This document shows, piece after piece, positions 5,236 through 7,321 of a stretch of DNA of 7,321 nucleotides. The notes beneath the pieces were generated by a model, which did not search any database, was not told the origin of the DNA, and worked only from the letters and a program-made list of their open reading frames with translations. This DNA comes from Planctomycetota bacterium (GTDB lineage: Bacteria; Planctomycetota; Phycisphaerae; Phycisphaerales; SM1A02): the NCBI GenBank assembly GCA_027295365.1, contig JAPULD010000212.1, positions 1 to 7,321 of the forward strand. The letters run 5' to 3'. The translations under genes and the position numbers were made by a program. Position 1 is the first letter of the stretch; each line of letters opens with the position of its first letter.

Positions 5236-7321
5236 TCAGGGCTGGGTCGCGTCCTGGTCTCCCGGATCGTAATTATGCACTCCGGCATGTTTCACGTGAA
5301 TATCGAACCAGTCGATCATTTCCGCCATGACATGCAGGACTGATTCCTTGGCCCGATACCCGTGGCTTTCGTAGGGGAGCATGACAAGTCGCACTGTGGC
5401 GCCATGCCCTTTCAGCGCGTGGTACATTCGCTGCGACTGGACGGGAAACGTGCCTGAATTATTGTCCATCTGGCCATGAATCAGGAGGATGGGTTCGTTG
5501 ATCTTGTCCGCGTGCATGAACGGGGAGATCCGGAAGTATGACATCGGCGCTTCCCACAACGTGCGTCGCTCGGACTGAAAACCGAAGGGCGTCAAGGTGC
5601 GGTTGTACGCGCCGCTTCGCGCAATGCCGGCATCGAATAGATCGCAATGGGCCAACAGGTTGGCCGTCATGAAGGCCCCGTAACTGTGCCCCCCGACGCC
5701 AACTCGATTCAGATCCGCGACGCCTCGATCCGAGGCGAACTTGATCGCGGCATCGGCGCTGGACACGATCTGGTCGAGAAACGAATCATTCATCGTCTCG
5801 GGGTCGCCAATCACGGGCATCGTCGCGCTATCCATGATGGCATAGCCCTGCGTGAGGAAGAACAGGTGTGACGTTCCGCCGACACGCGTGAATCGATAGG
5901 GTGATCCACGCACCTGCCCCGCGGTTCTTGCATTGTTGAATTCCCGGGGATACGCCCAGACGATCAGGGGCAAGCGTTGGCCTTTTTCATATTCTGCGGG
6001 CAGGTATAGCGTGGCGGAAAGATTGACGCCATCGTCCCGGGCATACGTCACGAGTTCCTTGTGGATGCCTCGCATCTGTGGCGTGGGATCCTCAAACGCC
6101 GTCAACTGAGTTCTGTGATCGTTCTTCAGATCAAGAAGAAAATAGTTGGGCGGTTCTTCGGGAGATTCTGACCGGTAAATGACATCCGACGAATCTGGTC
6201 TCATGGCGACGATTGTTTCGTAGCGCCCGTCGCGGCTCTGCCAGAGTCGATCAGTCACCAGGGTCAGCAGATTCATCCGATTGAGGAATGGTCGATCACC
6301 CTGAGGCGATGCCCCGGCCCCAGACAGGTAGAGGTTTCCATTCTGCATGATCACGACTGAGCGTCCCGAGGCGTTGGTCCGCGTTTGAGGACGACCCGGA
6401 TCGCCATATCGATCATTGACGCTTCGATCGAATACCACACGTGGCGATTCGGTCGTAGTCCCGAAGTTGTGTCGCCAGGTTCGTGTCCAACGACGATCGC
6501 GATCGAATTCAGTGATCAGGATGTAGTTCGAACGATCCACCCAGGCCAATCCGGAGTAGCGGTGTTCGAGCTTGATCTCCTCGACGGGTTCCCCATCGTA
6601 CGGCGCATCAACCCACATGAGACGGTCCCGATGCTCCACCTTGGTTTTTGGGTCACCACCATCGAGAGCCTCGATCCAGAGCAATCGGGCGGAATCCTCT
6701 CGGGCACTCCATTGATGCCTTCGAGGTCCGGTGGCGACGCCTCCGATCGGCGTGGTGTCGCGCAATGGCAAGTCGGCAATGTGCTGCACAAGGTTGCCGT
6801 TCGTGTCCCAGACTTCCAGCGTCGTGGGGAAGGAGCGTGCCGTCACTCGATACGAGTATGGACGATGGAGGCTCGACACCAGCAAATGCTTTCCATCGGG
6901 TGCCGGATCAAATCTGGTGTAAATACCCGGTTCACCGATTCGTCGTCGCTGGCTTGAGTTGCAGTCGAGCATCATCAGATGCGATGTCATGACCCAGTCA
7001 AAGAGGTTCTCGTCATGGGGGTTCGACAGGAGATCCTGATACGTCCGTACCGGCGAGATGCGCCCATCGTTCTCCTCGACAACCGGACCTTTGGGCAGGA
7101 CCGGAGGCTCAGGTCTATCGCCTCGATCATGAGGAATCATCCGGCACAGGATGTGCTGGCTGTCGGTCATCCATACGAACGACGCGCCTCCAGCACTATT
7201 GATCTTCGCTTCGGTCAGCGCCCTGACCCGCATCGTCTTGACGTGGCCAACCCACAATTCGATACCATCGGTCTTGTGCATGAGAAATGCGTACCGTTGT
7301 CCATCGGGCGACCAGCGGGGA
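5236..7321 (-). CDS. S9-family prolyl-oligopeptidase-like serine peptidase (glutamyl-endopeptidase-like), 5' end outside window
   Basis: The product is predicted to hydrolyse peptide bonds with a C-terminal alpha/beta-hydrolase domain gated by an N-terminal beta-propeller. Residue numbers count from the in-frame ATG at 7281, which is not the true start: the frame stays open to the window edge and the residues before it (PRWSPDGQRYAFL) form a typical propeller WSPDG blade. Propeller landmarks include PDGK (128-131), the run ALDGGDP (205-211) and DRSVNDRYGDPG (285-296). In the hydrolase domain the nucleophile elbow GVGGHSYGAF gives Ser533, IHGQMDN gives Asp606, and PYESHGY gives His640, so the triad is complete. 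PRTYQDLL-like, PIGG and TLTPFGFQSERRTLWEAP segments match the subgroup related to plant chloroplast glutamyl endopeptidase, so Glu-Xaa cleavage is possible but unproven. At least 694 residues are present; family members run about 800-950, so roughly 100-250 residues, including any signal peptide, are missing. The tail after HVKHAG is short, acidic and polar. Confidence 0.93.
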   Translation of the reverse strand, partial: PRWSPDGQRYAFLMHKTDGIELWVGHVKTMRVRALTEAKINSAGGASFVWMTDSQHILCRMIPHDRGDRPEPPVLPKGPVVEENDGRISPVRTYQDLLSNPHDENLFDWVMTSHLMMLDCNSSQRRRIGEPGIYTRFDPAPDGKHLLVSSLHRPYSYRVTARSFPTTLEVWDTNGNLVQHIADLPLRDTTPIGGVATGPRRHQWSAREDSARLLWIEALDGGDPKTKVEHRDRLMWVDAPYDGEPVEEIKLEHRYSGLAWVDRSNYILITEFDRDRRWTRTWRHNFGTTTESPRVVFDRSVNDRYGDPGRPQTRTNASGRSVVIMQNGNLYLSGAGASPQGDRPFLNRMNLLTLVTDRLWQSRDGRYETIVAMRPDSSDVIYRSESPEEPPNYFLLDLKNDHRTQLTAFEDPTPQMRGIHKELVTYARDDGVNLSATLYLPAEYEKGQRLPLIVWAYPREFNNARTAGQVRGSPYRFTRVGGTSHLFFLTQGYAIMDSATMPVIGDPETMNDSFLDQIVSSADAAIKFASDRGVADLNRVGVGGHSYGAFMTANLLAHCDLFDAGIARSGAYNRTLTPFGFQSERRTLWEAPMSYFRISPFMHADKINEPILLIHGQMDNNSGTFPVQSQRMYHALKGHGATVRLVMLPYESHGYRAKESVLHVMAEMIDWFDIHVKHAGVHNYDPGDQDATQP

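Noticed and set aside
6385..6957. A 190-codon plus-strand open frame within the peptidase region
   Set aside because: It lies wholly opposite the peptidase propeller, has no recognisable motif, and reads as a shadow of the real gene.
5236..7281. A complete peptidase gene starting at ATG 7281
   Set aside because: The reading frame is open to the right edge and the upstream residues form a propeller WSPDG motif; the protein would also be short for the family. The gene is 5'-truncated by the window.

Overview
The window looks like an ordinary chromosomal stretch from a Gram-negative bacterium with mid-50s GC (judged by eye). The best guess is a planctomycete, possibly class Phycisphaerae. The main reason is a very large membrane-anchored Ser/Thr kinase with a kinase-TM-coiled-coil-TPR layout and a GGMGTVYEA glycine loop, a type common in that phylum. 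A large S9-family peptidase beside it fits but is not specific. The assignment is inference; no rRNA or marker gene is present.

Layout: bases 1-1688 (+ strand) hold the end of an arginine-biosynthesis operon. The C-terminal part of argC (cut by the window edge) overlaps the start of a complete argH by four bases (ATGA). Bases 1689-1883 are a convergent intergenic gap. It holds a good intrinsic terminator pointing leftwards, for the kinase gene, and a small perfect hairpin. Bases 1884-5015 (- strand) encode a 1043-residue kinase: short N-terminal helical module, Hanks-type kinase domain, one membrane helix, charged helix, then about twelve 42-residue TPR units in exact register. Bases 5016-5235 are a 220-base gap with at most weak promoter-like and hairpin signals. 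From 5236 to the right edge (- strand) lies a 5'-truncated prolyl-oligopeptidase-family (S9, glutamyl-endopeptidase-like) gene with an intact Ser/Asp/His triad.

How the genes relate: argC and argH are translationally coupled steps of arginine synthesis. The kinase and peptidase share a strand, but the 220-base gap suggests they may be transcribed separately; nothing visible ties them into one pathway. I saw no tRNA, rRNA, mobile element, CRISPR array or prophage gene. I found no clear sign of a new biological system. The most notable points are the indel-free 42-residue TPR lattice, the strong excess of the palindrome CGATCG, and hints that ArgC/ArgH belong to the Xanthomonas-like class linked to the acetylcitrulline route.
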